DNA of 64,000 nucleotides from Candidatus Aegiribacteria sp. MLS_C (lineage in GTDB: Bacteria > Fermentibacterota > Fermentibacteria > Fermentibacterales > JCC-6): assembly GCA_002030045.1 (NCBI GenBank), contig LQBI01000008.1, positions 18,487 through 82,486 of the forward strand, written 5' to 3'. The notes under the pieces were generated by a model, which saw nothing but the letters and a program-made list of their open reading frames with translations, did no database searches and had not been told where the DNA came from. Position numbers and translations under genes: made by a program. How positions within the stretch are numbered: position 1 is the stretch's first letter; each line of letters starts with the position of its first letter. Below, in pieces: positions 51,725 through 60,068 of this stretch.

Positions 51725-52429
51725 TCAGCAACCCCGTCCTCGGGAGGAATTATCCGGGACCGCCACGCTGTAGAGGTTCGATCTCCCCCTCCTGCCTACC
51801 TGAACGATGATATCAGACATCCGCATGCAGTATGCCATCTTCTGTGCGAGCCCGCGTCTCATCCGCAGCTTCGCGGCCAGGTCTTCGGTCGTGAACTCCG
51901 CTGTTCCTTCAGGGAGAAGGGAAAGCCACTGGGAGGGATGGGTGAAGAGCCTGCTGTCAACGACTTCGAGCAGCCTCCTTTCCTCCACAAGCCATCCTCT
52001 TCTCCTCCAACCCCTCGCTCCGTCGTACCGCAGGATCTCCTCCTCCCTGGTAAGCAGTACCTCCACCGAGAGGTTCCGGTCGAGGAGGAGGTCCGGGAAG
52101 CTCACCATTTCAGAGAAGAGGTCCTCTACCCTGCCTTTTTTCGGCGACTTCCTCCTGGACGGTTCTCCTCCGTCCTGCGGGACCTTCACTATCCATTTCT
52201 CCTGCGGTACGGGGTGTACAAGCCTTATCTCATGCATCGGCAGCAGCTTCCGTAGCTTGGACCTGATGGAGTGGAACCCCCCGGTCTGTATCTCGATGAG
52301 GCTGGTCCCTCTTACGATATCGACCACGAAACCATCAACGGGTACTTCCAGCAGGTCTCCCGGGCAGCTGTACCATTCCTTCAGCGAGGAGTGGAGGGGT
52401 TTTTCGTTGAGAAGGCCGATGGCGGACAA
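51725..52429 (-). CDS. Conserved protein with nuclease-like N-terminal region
   Basis: 234 residues from TTG 52429 (GAGGAGG upstream). The N-terminus (MSAIGLLNEKPLHSSLKEWY, then EVPVDGFVVDIVRGTSLIEI, then QTGGFHSIRSKLRKLLPMHE and RLVHPVPQEKWIVKV) has a PD-(D/E)XK-like order: Asp in VDGFVVDIVRG followed by ExQ in LIEIQTG. A DNA-binding-like winged-helix region lies near the end (FTTEDLAAKLRMRRGLAQKM). I recognise it as a widespread conserved hypothetical family but not its function; the nuclease idea is inference. Confidence 0.65.
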   Translation of the reverse strand: MSAIGLLNEKPLHSSLKEWYSCPGDLLEVPVDGFVVDIVRGTSLIEIQTGGFHSIRSKLRKLLPMHEIRLVHPVPQEKWIVKVPQDGGEPSRRKSPKKGRVEDLFSEMVSFPDLLLDRNLSVEVLLTREEEILRYDGARGWRRRGWLVEERRLLEVVDSRLFTHPSQWLSLLPEGTAEFTTEDLAAKLRMRRGLAQKMAYCMRMSDIIVQVGRRGRSNLYSVAVPDNSSRGRGC

Positions 52430-52449
52430 CCTGAAGGTACCTCCTCATA

Positions 52450-53160
52450 TCACGGATCGGTACGCGAGTAACTAATGGGACCGGCGTCGTTCTCGTCATC
52501 CGTACCGGTCATCCAGAGCGAGGTCCCGGTATTCGTTGCGATTGTCTTCGATGTGCTTCCCGCGAACATCAGCACGGTCCCCTGCTCTTCCATGACACTG
52601 AAGCATTCTGTCACGGAGCCCTCCGGGTAGTACCTGGAAGAGGAAGACCCCCCGGTATGCACTCCGCTGCAGTTCCGGGCACCGATTCCATTGCCGAAGG
52701 TCCATATCACCTCGCCGGTGCGGAGGTCAACACAGACCAGGCAGCCACCCGCGTAGAAATAGAGCCTGCCGTCCTTCTCTGTGATGGAGCCGTAATCAAA
52801 TCCGGTCCCGGTGATAACCCAGAGTACATCCCCGGTGGAAGTGTCCATGGCGAGGATGGAATCGATGCCCTGGTGACCGGGACCGTGAAGTCCAGGATCA
52901 CCGTCCGGTTCGGACGACCAGACATTCCTCATCCTGTTCTCCTCCCGGTTTCCGGGAGTCGAGAACTGGCTTCCGGAAACGGCCGAGGATAGGTCGTGGC
53001 TCTGTACCCTTTGTACAGGCTCATCCGCGAACGAAGACATCTCCACGAGGTCCCCGGGCAGCCGTCCGCCGTATGTATCCTGCTCGCGAACCGCCGTGCC
53101 TGGATGTCCGGCCGAGATACCGGTCAGAAGGATAACACCAAGAAGCACTCCGGTCTTCAT
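52450..53160 (-). CDS. Secreted PQQ-like beta-propeller protein (short)
   Basis: 236 residues from ATG 53160. A signal peptide (MKTGVLLGVILLTGISAGHP) is followed by a linker and two or three PQQ/YncE-like blades: IDSILAMDTSTGDVLWVITG, then GRLYFYAGGCLVCVDLRTGE, then VIWTFGNGIGARNC and GTVLMFAGSTSKTIATNTGT. It is too short for a full propeller and ends in SYSRTDP with no sorting domain, so it may be truncated or may associate with another propeller. Confidence 0.65.
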   Translation of the reverse strand: MKTGVLLGVILLTGISAGHPGTAVREQDTYGGRLPGDLVEMSSFADEPVQRVQSHDLSSAVSGSQFSTPGNREENRMRNVWSSEPDGDPGLHGPGHQGIDSILAMDTSTGDVLWVITGTGFDYGSITEKDGRLYFYAGGCLVCVDLRTGEVIWTFGNGIGARNCSGVHTGGSSSSRYYPEGSVTECFSVMEEQGTVLMFAGSTSKTIATNTGTSLWMTGTDDENDAGPISYSRTDP

Positions 53161-53389
53161 TCCTCCACTTCCCTCCAGATGGTGGATGACAGTACGGCAC
53201 ATGCCAGTACTCCTGATGGAAACTCTCATCGACGGAAATCCGTGTCAACCCGGAACAGAATCCTGGCAGGCCTTCGCCCGAGGTGACCGTACGGGCCCCC
53301 GAAAGCGATAAGGGCTGCGGACCGTGCACGTACATACGGTGATATACAAATGATTCAATCGTGTGATGTAGTTATTATATATGGATATA

Positions 53390-53737
53390 TCATATCTCGC
53401 TCCTGAATACGAAGAACACGGCTCCCATCAGACACAGCGAAGCCCACAGGTAGTCCAGTTTCAGAGGTTCCTTCATGTAGAAAAGGGAGAAGGGAACGAA
53501 CACGCTGAGGGTTATGACCTCCTGGATCATCTTCAGCTGACCGACTGAAAGGACCGTGTAGCCTATACGGTTTGCCGGGACCTGGATCAGGTACTCGAAA
53601 AGCGCGATGCCCCAGCTGAAAACCGCGGCCACTACCCAGAGCCTGGCGCTCATCTCCTTCAGGTGCGCGTACCATGCGAAGGTCATGAAGACATTGCTGC
53701 AGACCAGTAACATTACAGTCTTGACTACCGGACTCAA
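53390..53737 (-). CDS. DUF486 (DMT-type) membrane protein
   Basis: 115 residues, four transmembrane helices, TTG start with AAGGA upstream. The family signature is clear: VFMTFAWYAHLKEMSARLWV, then SWGIALFEYLIQVPANRIGY, then LSVGQLKMIQEVITLSVFVP and SLFYMKEPLKLDYLWASLCL. DUF486 proteins are compact members of the drug/metabolite transporter superfamily. Substrate unknown. Confidence 0.9.
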   Translation of the reverse strand: MSPVVKTVMLLVCSNVFMTFAWYAHLKEMSARLWVVAAVFSWGIALFEYLIQVPANRIGYTVLSVGQLKMIQEVITLSVFVPFSLFYMKEPLKLDYLWASLCLMGAVFFVFRSEI

Positions 53738-53838
53738 TTCGGGTTCCTTTCAGTGGACCAAGTGCATTTATGGAGTTGATGATGCATGACCCGATACTAT
53801 TATCGGTATCGAGGGGAAAGTACCACTTATCCCCCTGG

Positions 53839-54213
53839 TCAGGTCCCGTTCACACCGTCCCTGTGGACATGTTCAGGACTGAATGCGGGAAGGCACACGG
53901 CGATGTAGTCGGCGCCACCGGGATAGGGAGTGCTGTAGCGGACCCAGCTTCCCCTGTCCGCGATGAATACTTCTCCGGGATGTATATCGTAGTCCCCATC
54001 CTCCGTGCTGACGCTCAGTGTCCCCTCCAGTACAAGCGTGTACTCGTCGAACCCGGGTCTCTGACCCGGCTCGGCCCATCCCTCGGGGCTCCTCATCCTG
54101 GTGATGCTGACCCCTTCGGTGCCTGAGTTGACCCTGCCCACGTACTCCTCGATGAGCTTCGGCTTGCTGCCGTGAGCCTGTATCACCGAGGGCTGCTCTA
54201 TCTTTCCGGACAT
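53839..54213 (-). CDS. Cupin-domain protein
   Basis: 124 residues from ATG 54213 (an alternative GTG at 54222 has a closer GGAGG). The single cupin barrel has GTEGVSITRMRSPEGWAEPG, then GFDEYTLVLEGTLSVSTEDG with DYDIHPGEVFIADRGSWVRY, then YPGGADYIAVCLPAFSPEHV. Metal ligands are partly replaced (E in DEY, no HxH), so it may be a non-metal or sensory cupin. Confidence 0.82.
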   Translation of the reverse strand: MSGKIEQPSVIQAHGSKPKLIEEYVGRVNSGTEGVSITRMRSPEGWAEPGQRPGFDEYTLVLEGTLSVSTEDGDYDIHPGEVFIADRGSWVRYSTPYPGGADYIAVCLPAFSPEHVHRDGVNGT

Positions 54214-54262
54214 CTCCTTCACCCTCCTTCCGGCGTCGTCGTCATCAGCTCCGCGCCCGACT

Positions 54263-55957
54263 CTACCTGAGCAGGCACAGACCGGTATTCTCGGTTACGG
54301 AACCCGCTGTTATCCTGCACAGGTATATCCCCGCTCCGACTTCCCTGCCACCCTCGTCTGTGCCGTCCCAGGCGAAGATGTGTTCCCCTGAGGCAAATCC
54401 ACCATCGGCCAGGACCCTCACCAGCCTTCCCGAGAGATCGTAGACCTCCAGCGAGGCGACGCCGGGTTCCGGCAGGACGAAGGAGACCGCGGTGGAGGAA
54501 CGGAAAGGATTGGGGAAGGCCTGAAGTGCCAGTCTGGTCGAGGGATCGAGGGTGATACCCTCCTGCGTCACGGTGAAGCTGACGGTATCCGCCGCAACGG
54601 CGGTACCCCCGTCGAAGGAAGTCACGATGAGCTGGTTTGGACCCACGTCGGCATATAAGTACTCATCCCTGTACGTGTATTTCAGGCCCGTTCCGAAGGC
54701 GTACAGGTTCCAGTCGGTGGCGGCAATGTACATCACTCCATCGGTTATGGCAGGGCAGGACACTATCCCGTACGGTCCCGATGTGGTGGTGTAGCTCCAT
54801 ACGGTCTGCCCGTCGTCCCAGTCTATGGCCATTACCCGTGCAGTTGCGTCGTAGTAGTTGCTGCCCTCGCCGTAGAATGCTATACCGTCGGCCAGCCCCG
54901 ACGATCCGTGATGGACCCCGGGCACCCACCACAGGCTGCTTCCGTCGGAAGCGTCAAGGCAGTGGTAGGTGTCCACCTGGTCGGCGAAGTAGAGCTTGCC
55001 GTCGCGGTAGGCCAGGGTTGCCGATATGTAGGTGCCCGGGGTTATATCCACCTCCCATATCGTATTGCCGCTGGAGGTGTTGACGGCCCTGACCCTGCTG
55101 TCGATCCCGGCTATGTAGATGATGCCGTTAACCACGGTGGGGGAGGAGTCCCAGTAGCCGCCGTAGCTGTCGGAGTTCTGCCAGATTATGGAGCCGTCCA
55201 AGGCGTTAAGGGCGTACAGGTTGCCATCGTAGGTGGGCACGAAGACCATTCCGTCCCACACCGTCAGGCAGCTTGCGGTGTACCCGGGGAGGGTCCGCGT
55301 CCATTCGATGTCACCGGTCAGGGCGTCGAACCTGCATACCTGTGATTCGGTGGGGTTGAAATCAGCCGTTCCAGCGAAGACCCCGCCTTCCCAGACCGCC
55401 GGAGTGCTTCCGTTGGCGTCGGCCTCCGCCGAGGCCCACACCCTTGCTCCGGTGGACGAGTCCAGGCACCAGAGCGAGTCGCTGGCGGTGTAGAGGAGAC
55501 CGTCCTTCACGGTCACGGCGTCGTCGGTGTAGCCGGTGGGGTACCGCCAGAGAACTTCACCGGTGGCGGCATCCAGGGCGTAGAGGGAGTCCTTGCCGTA
55601 GTTGGAGGGGTAGTAGACCACGCCTTCAACTATCACCGGCGTCGGGAACTCGTGGTAGTCCCCGGTGACCGGGGCTGCCCACAGTATCGTGTCGTCGTGG
55701 GGGGCCGGGGATTCGGAGTACCCGTGATGCAGGTCGTCCTGCATGTATGTGTACCAGTCGGTCACCAGCCGTTCCACCGGGACAGGCGCCTGCCCGTTCA
55801 GAACGTACAGTACCGAGTCCGGCAACTCGTCGTCGTTCTCCACTATCGCCCTGAGCATCAGCCAGTCGCCGTCGTAGGTCCCGCCGTCCGACGGGAAGGT
55901 GATGGTCACGCCTGTGGCCGATAGGATATACGCCAGCAGGGATGCTGCAATGTTCAT
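54263..55957 (-). CDS. Secreted PQQ-type beta-propeller with C-terminal sorting domain
   Basis: 564 residues. A short leader (MNIAASLLAYILSATGVTIT) is followed by an Ig-like segment and eight or so blades: LYALDAATGEVLWRYPTGYT, LWCLDSSTGARVWASAEADA, LYALNALDGSIIWQNSDSYG, VRAVNTSSGNTIWEVDITPG and further copies. The tail (FPNPFRSSTAVSFVLPEPG, VYDLSGRLVRVLADGGF, VGAGIYLCRITAGS) is a textbook Por-type CTD. Expected to be exported; function unknown, perhaps surface display or binding. Confidence 0.85.
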   Translation of the reverse strand: MNIAASLLAYILSATGVTITFPSDGGTYDGDWLMLRAIVENDDELPDSVLYVLNGQAPVPVERLVTDWYTYMQDDLHHGYSESPAPHDDTILWAAPVTGDYHEFPTPVIVEGVVYYPSNYGKDSLYALDAATGEVLWRYPTGYTDDAVTVKDGLLYTASDSLWCLDSSTGARVWASAEADANGSTPAVWEGGVFAGTADFNPTESQVCRFDALTGDIEWTRTLPGYTASCLTVWDGMVFVPTYDGNLYALNALDGSIIWQNSDSYGGYWDSSPTVVNGIIYIAGIDSRVRAVNTSSGNTIWEVDITPGTYISATLAYRDGKLYFADQVDTYHCLDASDGSSLWWVPGVHHGSSGLADGIAFYGEGSNYYDATARVMAIDWDDGQTVWSYTTTSGPYGIVSCPAITDGVMYIAATDWNLYAFGTGLKYTYRDEYLYADVGPNQLIVTSFDGGTAVAADTVSFTVTQEGITLDPSTRLALQAFPNPFRSSTAVSFVLPEPGVASLEVYDLSGRLVRVLADGGFASGEHIFAWDGTDEGGREVGAGIYLCRITAGSVTENTGLCLLR

Positions 55958-55974
55958 CTGTTCTCCTTCTCCGG

Positions 55975-56622
55975 TCAGGCCATCAGGTCCTCCGCGGCGG
56001 TCATTGCCTCGTGGGCCGCCTTCTCGGCCCTGCGAGCCGATTCGCCAGCCGCCTCCGCCGCTCGCTGCACCGTCTCCAGCTGCGAGGCCAGGTCGGTCTC
56101 TACCCGCTTCAGTTCAGCAAGCAGCTCTTTGCCCGCGTGCTTGAACCTCTCGACGAACTCGTCCACCTCCGACTTCAGTATGATCGCCTTCATCAGCGGA
56201 GGATCGATGGCCACGTTCCTTCCCTCGGAGCGGATCTTGTAGGTGCCCGAGGCCGTGCAGTATGGTTTCGTACGGCCCTCCGGTATGTCCACCCTGAGTA
56301 TGGGTCTTCCCGCTGTGGTGTTCTCCACCTGTATACTTATGTCCACCGAGGGTCTGCAGCTGCTGGCCCTGCCCATGACGGCCTGCCTGATCCCGTCGTT
56401 CACCTCGCAGCCCTCTATCCTGCCCCTCTGCAGGCCGCTCCCGCCTGAGATCTCGGACACTCCCGCCAGTATGGTCCCGCCGCCTGCGTTGGCGAAAGCC
56501 ACTATGTCCTCAGCGTCTATCGCCCTGGGATCGAGCTTGAAGTCAACGTTCCTGCCCTCCTGGCCTTCCAGCAGTCTCCCGGTGGATTCGGTTATCCCCT
56601 CGAACTCGTTACTGTGCGTCAT
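55975..56622 (-). CDS. AlbA_2 (Schlafen-like) putative DNA-binding protein with coiled-coil tail
   Basis: 215 residues. The AlbA_2/Schlafen domain (about 1-140) is recognised from GQEGRNVDFKLDPRAIDAED, FANAGGGTILAGVSEI, RPILRVDIPEGRTKPYCTA and TYKIRSEGRNVAIDP. The remaining about 70 residues form an alanine/glutamate coiled coil (ELKRVETDLASQLETVQRAA and on). No helicase domain follows as in larger AlbA_2 regulators. Could act in DNA binding or regulation; neighbours give no hint. Confidence 0.75.
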   Translation of the reverse strand: MTHSNEFEGITESTGRLLEGQEGRNVDFKLDPRAIDAEDIVAFANAGGGTILAGVSEISGGSGLQRGRIEGCEVNDGIRQAVMGRASSCRPSVDISIQVENTTAGRPILRVDIPEGRTKPYCTASGTYKIRSEGRNVAIDPPLMKAIILKSEVDEFVERFKHAGKELLAELKRVETDLASQLETVQRAAEAAGESARRAEKAAHEAMTAAEDLMA

Positions 56623-56676
56623 GCTCTTCCGATCCGCCCCGTCAAAGTCTCCCCATGTGCCGAACCTTGCCGTAAC

Positions 56677-56988
56677 CTAATATGCAACGATGTGCAGCGG
56701 GTCGCCGCAGGAGTAGTCAGCGGTCCAGTAATGAGGGTCGCCCGGTTCGTTGTAGCGAAGCGGTCCCGCTCTGTCGTACCCCGTCCGGAAGGGTCCGCTC
56801 ATGGTAAGGAATATGGAGCCTTCGTCGGGCCAGTCCCTGGATGCGTCCGTCACCCTGTTCCCCGCCTCCAGCTCCGCGTCCAGGAGCTTCCTCAGCTCCG
56901 GATGGAGGTCCCTCATGCATTCCAGGATCTCCTTCGCCGCTTCCGCTCCGATCCGGAGCGGCCTGACATGGTCTAGAGTGTATTCCAT
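56677..56988 (-). CDS. Small protein of unknown function
   Basis: 103 residues, ATG 56988 with AAGGAG upstream. Starts MEYTLDHVRPLRIGAEAAKE and contains CMRDLHPELRKLLDAELEAG and SGPFRTGYDRAGPLRYNEPG, with no signal peptide or transmembrane helix. I recognise no family. Confidence 0.6.
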   Translation of the reverse strand: MEYTLDHVRPLRIGAEAAKEILECMRDLHPELRKLLDAELEAGNRVTDASRDWPDEGSIFLTMSGPFRTGYDRAGPLRYNEPGDPHYWTADYSCGDPLHIVAY

Positions 56989-57550
56989 CTCACTCCTTGC
57001 CCGTTTTCGGTTCCAGTATACGTAAGAGTACTTACCGGGGCGTGTTTCCGTGAAGCTCCCGGTAAGCCCGCTGTCCCGGATTACGGAATGGCCTTATTCC
57101 AAATGCTCCCGGCCGGGCTTTCCGGCAGTCTGGAATGATACGATCCAGACTCACGGCATGAATATAAGGGTTTCCGGCGGTGAATATCCTTCTTTCGACC
57201 GAAGGGGATGAAATGGGATTCCGAGCCACATCTTGACTTTAGGATGGAAGTGCGCACCTCTGTCCGAACTGACGGCCTTTCGTCCTGTACACCGGTTCCG
57301 GATGGCCGTTGTATTGATCGACTGACGGGGAACTGTACAGCCGATGAGAGGGAGTCCCCGGTATGCAGTGGTCCGGACAGCCGGTGTCAGTGCCCGGTTA
57401 CCGCCAGCCTGCGGGTTGTCGAGGTATCGCCTGACACTGCGCGGACGATGTAGGTCCAGGTGTTCCGTATGAGTCGGTAAAGGTCCGGAACTCCGAGGGA
57501 GGAGCCTTTCCACAGACAACGGGCCAGGTACAGGAACTGATGCTCCCCGA
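56989..57550. other. 560-base gap without a convincing gene
   Basis: Frames here are unlike the neighbouring coding sequence and carry no family signal. No hairpin terminator, tRNA or tandem repeat is evident. Confidence 0.35.
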
Positions 57551-57870
57551 TCAGGAGTCGATGCTCACGCCGGGCGTATCGGCAGTGTGAATGTCACCGG
57601 CGGCGTCACAGGCGAGCCCGGCCGATATCACGTTGCACTCCATGCCGCCGCTCATGGGCAGATAGGCATCCGCGGAAGTGCAGATGGCGTCGTTATCGTT
57701 CTGATGCCCTGCCGCCCTGAGCTGACCTTTTCAATGCCCGGCATGCTGAGCCGGCAGAGGTCGGTGGAGGCTGTTCCCCTGAATGAGACCCCCGAGGGAC
57801 AGCCCGCGATGTCCACGGATCCGTAAGCGATACCGGTACATACTACGGCAATGATCAACCTGCTAATGAT
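57551..57870 (-). pseudogene. Small secreted protein, frameshifted, with ATC-like start context
   Basis: GGAGG at 57875-57879 is followed by ATC ATT and a signal-peptide-like run (SRLIIAVVCTGIAYGSVDIA), then GCPSGVSFRGTASTDLCRLS. The frame stops at 57652. In the neighbouring frame coding-like sequence continues from about 57690: NDNDAICTSADAYLPMSGGM, then ECNVISAGLACDAAGDIHTA to a TGA at 57551. One indel would give a protein of about 105 residues. No standard start codon is suitably placed. Low-confidence gene. Confidence 0.4.
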
Positions 57871-57950
57871 GCCACGCCTCCTTATCGGTTTACCTGCAAG
57901 CATTATGTTCAAAGGGAGGCGCATGTACAACCGGGCGCGGGGGTTAGAAC

Positions 57951-58718
57951 TCACCTGCCGGGAACGAGGTCCTCCACCCGCTTCGTCCTGGGGATTCGGG
58001 CCGGCAGCACCGAGTCCAGCAGCTCCCGGAACCTGCAGGAGTGGTCCCTGTGCCGAAGATGGCACATCTCGTGGGCCACAACGTACTCGGTCGCATCCGG
58101 GTGCAGGTGTACCAGCCTGAGGTTGAAGGTCAGCCTTCCGGTGCTCCCGCAGCTGCCCCACCTGGTCTTCATCTTCCGGACCCGAATACCTGCAGGCCTG
58201 ACCCCCAGCAGCGCCGAGTACTTCTCCACCAGCGGAGCGAGTTCCTCGAGGAGCCTCCCCTTCAGCCAGGACTCCAGTGCTTCCAGCATTTCATCGTCCG
58301 AGGTTCCGACAGGCCGCCTTACCCTGATGTCTTCATTCTGAATGAACTGCACGGGTCCCTCCTCCGAGTCCTCGATCCTGAGGGAGAATCGCTCTCCGCG
58401 ATAGTGTACCGAGCCCCCATCCGACGGCCGCAGGTCCACGAGGTTTTCGACCGCGGAGGTCCTTGCCTCCAGTTCGGCCTTCTTCCTCATTATCCAGTGT
58501 CTCTTCTTCCAGATTATGCCGCGGAGTTCTTCGGGCCTGTCGCCTGCCGGAGCGACCAACTCCACGCCTTCCGGCCGAACCACGATCCTGCGGTGTCTGG
58601 CCCTGTCGCTGAACCTGATGGAGCAGACTATCCTCGCACCATCGATGTCGAGGAAGAAGCTATTGTCCTTCGAACCCTTGCAGCGCGAACGGGAACGGAC
58701 GATACGGGCCCCTATGAT
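57951..58718 (-). CDS. YgjP-like M48-type metallopeptidase, non-standard start likely
   Basis: YgjP/DUF45 family: SVHYRGERFSLRI, then VRKMKTRWGSCGSTGRLTFN, the zincin motif YVVAHEMCHLRHRDHS and a final FRELLDSVLP. The first standard in-frame start is GTG 58583. However, the 45 codons upstream read as family sequence (SFFLDIDGARIVCSIRFSDR then ARHRRIVVRPEGVEL), so the true start lies further up. There, GGAGGGG is followed by TCAGT ATC ATA at 58718-58713 with no ATG, GTG or TTG available. I give the longer extent and note 58583 as the conservative choice. It overlaps the TPR-like gene's end. Confidence 0.75.
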   Translation of the reverse strand: MIGARIVRSRSRCKGSKDNSFFLDIDGARIVCSIRFSDRARHRRIVVRPEGVELVAPAGDRPEELRGIIWKKRHWIMRKKAELEARTSAVENLVDLRPSDGGSVHYRGERFSLRIEDSEEGPVQFIQNEDIRVRRPVGTSDDEMLEALESWLKGRLLEELAPLVEKYSALLGVRPAGIRVRKMKTRWGSCGSTGRLTFNLRLVHLHPDATEYVVAHEMCHLRHRDHSCRFRELLDSVLPARIPRTKRVEDLVPGR

Positions 58719-59209
58719 ACTGACCCCTCCAGTGAGGCGATGTCGGCTTCCAGCATCTCCCTCTCCTGACGGTCCTTCACCTTCGCCAGTTCCCTGCGGG
58801 CCTTTTTCAGGAACCTGCGGGTTTCGCCTTCCTCCTCCGAAAGGCTCTCGGACCTTGCCAGAGCCTCGTAGGCGTATCCTTTGTAGAAGGGGGGAAGGTC
58901 CTCATCCAGGCTGATCCTCAGGCACCTGTCCGCATGTTCGCGTGCCATATCGCAGTGTCCGGCAAGCGCGTGGACCCTGGAGGCCAGCCAGTATCCTATG
59001 GACAGGTTCAGCGGCAGGCAGTCCGTCCTCTGTTTCCAGTGCCAGAGCGAGGCTTCAGCAAGGAGGACCATCTCCTCGTCCTCTTCTTCTGACCTTTCGC
59101 CCTTGTCTATCAGTGTCCAGCAGCTGTTGAAGCAGCCGGCGGAGAAGGCCTGGTGAACCTGCAGCTTCATTCCCGGATCTGTCAGCAGATCCCTTACATT
59201 GTCGTCCAT
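58712..59209 (-). CDS. TPR-like protein of unknown function
   Basis: 165 residues, ATG 59209 with GGGAG upstream. Helical repeats resembling TPR: MVLLAEASLWHWKQRTDC, then LSIGYWLASRVHALAGHCDM, then AREHADRCLRISLDEDLPPF and GYAYEALARSESLSEEEGE. The C-terminus is a charged helix (RRFLKKARRELAKVKDRQER). Cytoplasmic. Its last bases overlap the proposed start region of the YgjP-like gene. Confidence 0.7.
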   Translation of the reverse strand: MDDNVRDLLTDPGMKLQVHQAFSAGCFNSCWTLIDKGERSEEEDEEMVLLAEASLWHWKQRTDCLPLNLSIGYWLASRVHALAGHCDMAREHADRCLRISLDEDLPPFYKGYAYEALARSESLSEEEGETRRFLKKARRELAKVKDRQEREMLEADIASLEGSVS

Positions 59210-59332
59210 GGTCCGGTCTCCCTTCGCCGGGCGCCGTCGAGATCGAGGTGAGGTATCATATGGCGGATTTTTCCGCCTGTCCGCGGCAACGTCGAACCAC
59301 GGCAGTCCAAACTTATCGGATGGATCCCCTGA

Positions 59333-59746
59333 TCAGTCCCAGACGAAGGTGATCCTCCCCGGTTCGATGGTTATGGTGTCGGCCCTGCCCGTCTCCGTCC
59401 GGGCCATGTTCTTCATTCCGGTGTTGAGCCAGATGTTCCAGAGTTCGATCCTGTTCTCGTTCATGGGATTGCCGTTGGCGGTGGCGTTCCTCACGGTCCA
59501 GGTGTTCTCGTCCGCCCCGGGATCGAGCCAGAGCTCGATCTCGATGTCCACATCCTGGTCGAGGACCCGCCTCACTGCGGTCAGCGAGATGTAACCTTCC
59601 AGGATGTTCACCTCGACCGAGGATATCCTTGTATCCTGAATGGCTGCCTCCAGGGCATCCTGCAGCTGCTCCTCGGTTATCACAAGCTCTACTGCCGCGG
59701 CTGTTCCAAGGAATGCCAGCACCAGGACCGCTGCACATGCCTTCAC
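59333..59746 (-). CDS. Small exported protein of unknown function
   Basis: 137 residues with a GTG start at 59746 and GGGAGG upstream. Signal peptide MKACAAVLVLAFLGTAAAVE. The mature part (LVITEEQLQDALEAAIQDTR then ISSVEVNILEGYISLTAVRR then DVDIEIELWLDPGADENTWT) is alternating helix and strand and resembles a BON- or LPS-binding-type small beta domain. No family is named. Confidence 0.65.
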   Translation of the reverse strand: MKACAAVLVLAFLGTAAAVELVITEEQLQDALEAAIQDTRISSVEVNILEGYISLTAVRRVLDQDVDIEIELWLDPGADENTWTVRNATANGNPMNENRIELWNIWLNTGMKNMARTETGRADTITIEPGRITFVWD

Positions 59747-59864
59747 AGTGCCCTCCCTTCACTTTTCGTATCGACTGTGACCGTTCCGCATCTTCATTCC
59801 GATGACGGTACGAAAATACTCCCATGAACCTCCCCGGTACATGGCATGTTCCTCTGCCAGGTCT

Positions 59865-60059
59865 CCCCCTTCCTGGACGATGCTCTGGGTATGCTTGCAT
59901 GATGGGATTCCATGCTCCTCCTGTACTCATCGTGCCGTAAGGAAGCTCATAATGAACGCGTATGTCCTCTGATCCCTCCGCGATCTCATCCCATGCCTCG
60001 AAGATGAAACCTTGATGCAGGAACTCCATGGTCTCCTGCACGAACTCCCCGTCCCTCAT
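59865..60059 (-). other. Possible gene remnant after the alpha/beta hydrolase
   Basis: ATG 60059 opens about 65 coding-like codons (MRDGEFVQETMEFLHQGFIF then EAWDEIAEGSEDIRVHYELP), after which the frame becomes arbitrary and overlaps other genes. It could be the start of a decayed gene. Kept only as a low-confidence note. Confidence 0.2.
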
Positions 60060-60068
60060 CCTGTGCCG

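Noticed and set aside
59313-60059. 248-codon minus-strand frame
   Set aside because: Only the first 65 codons look coding; the rest overlaps the exported 137-residue gene in another frame.
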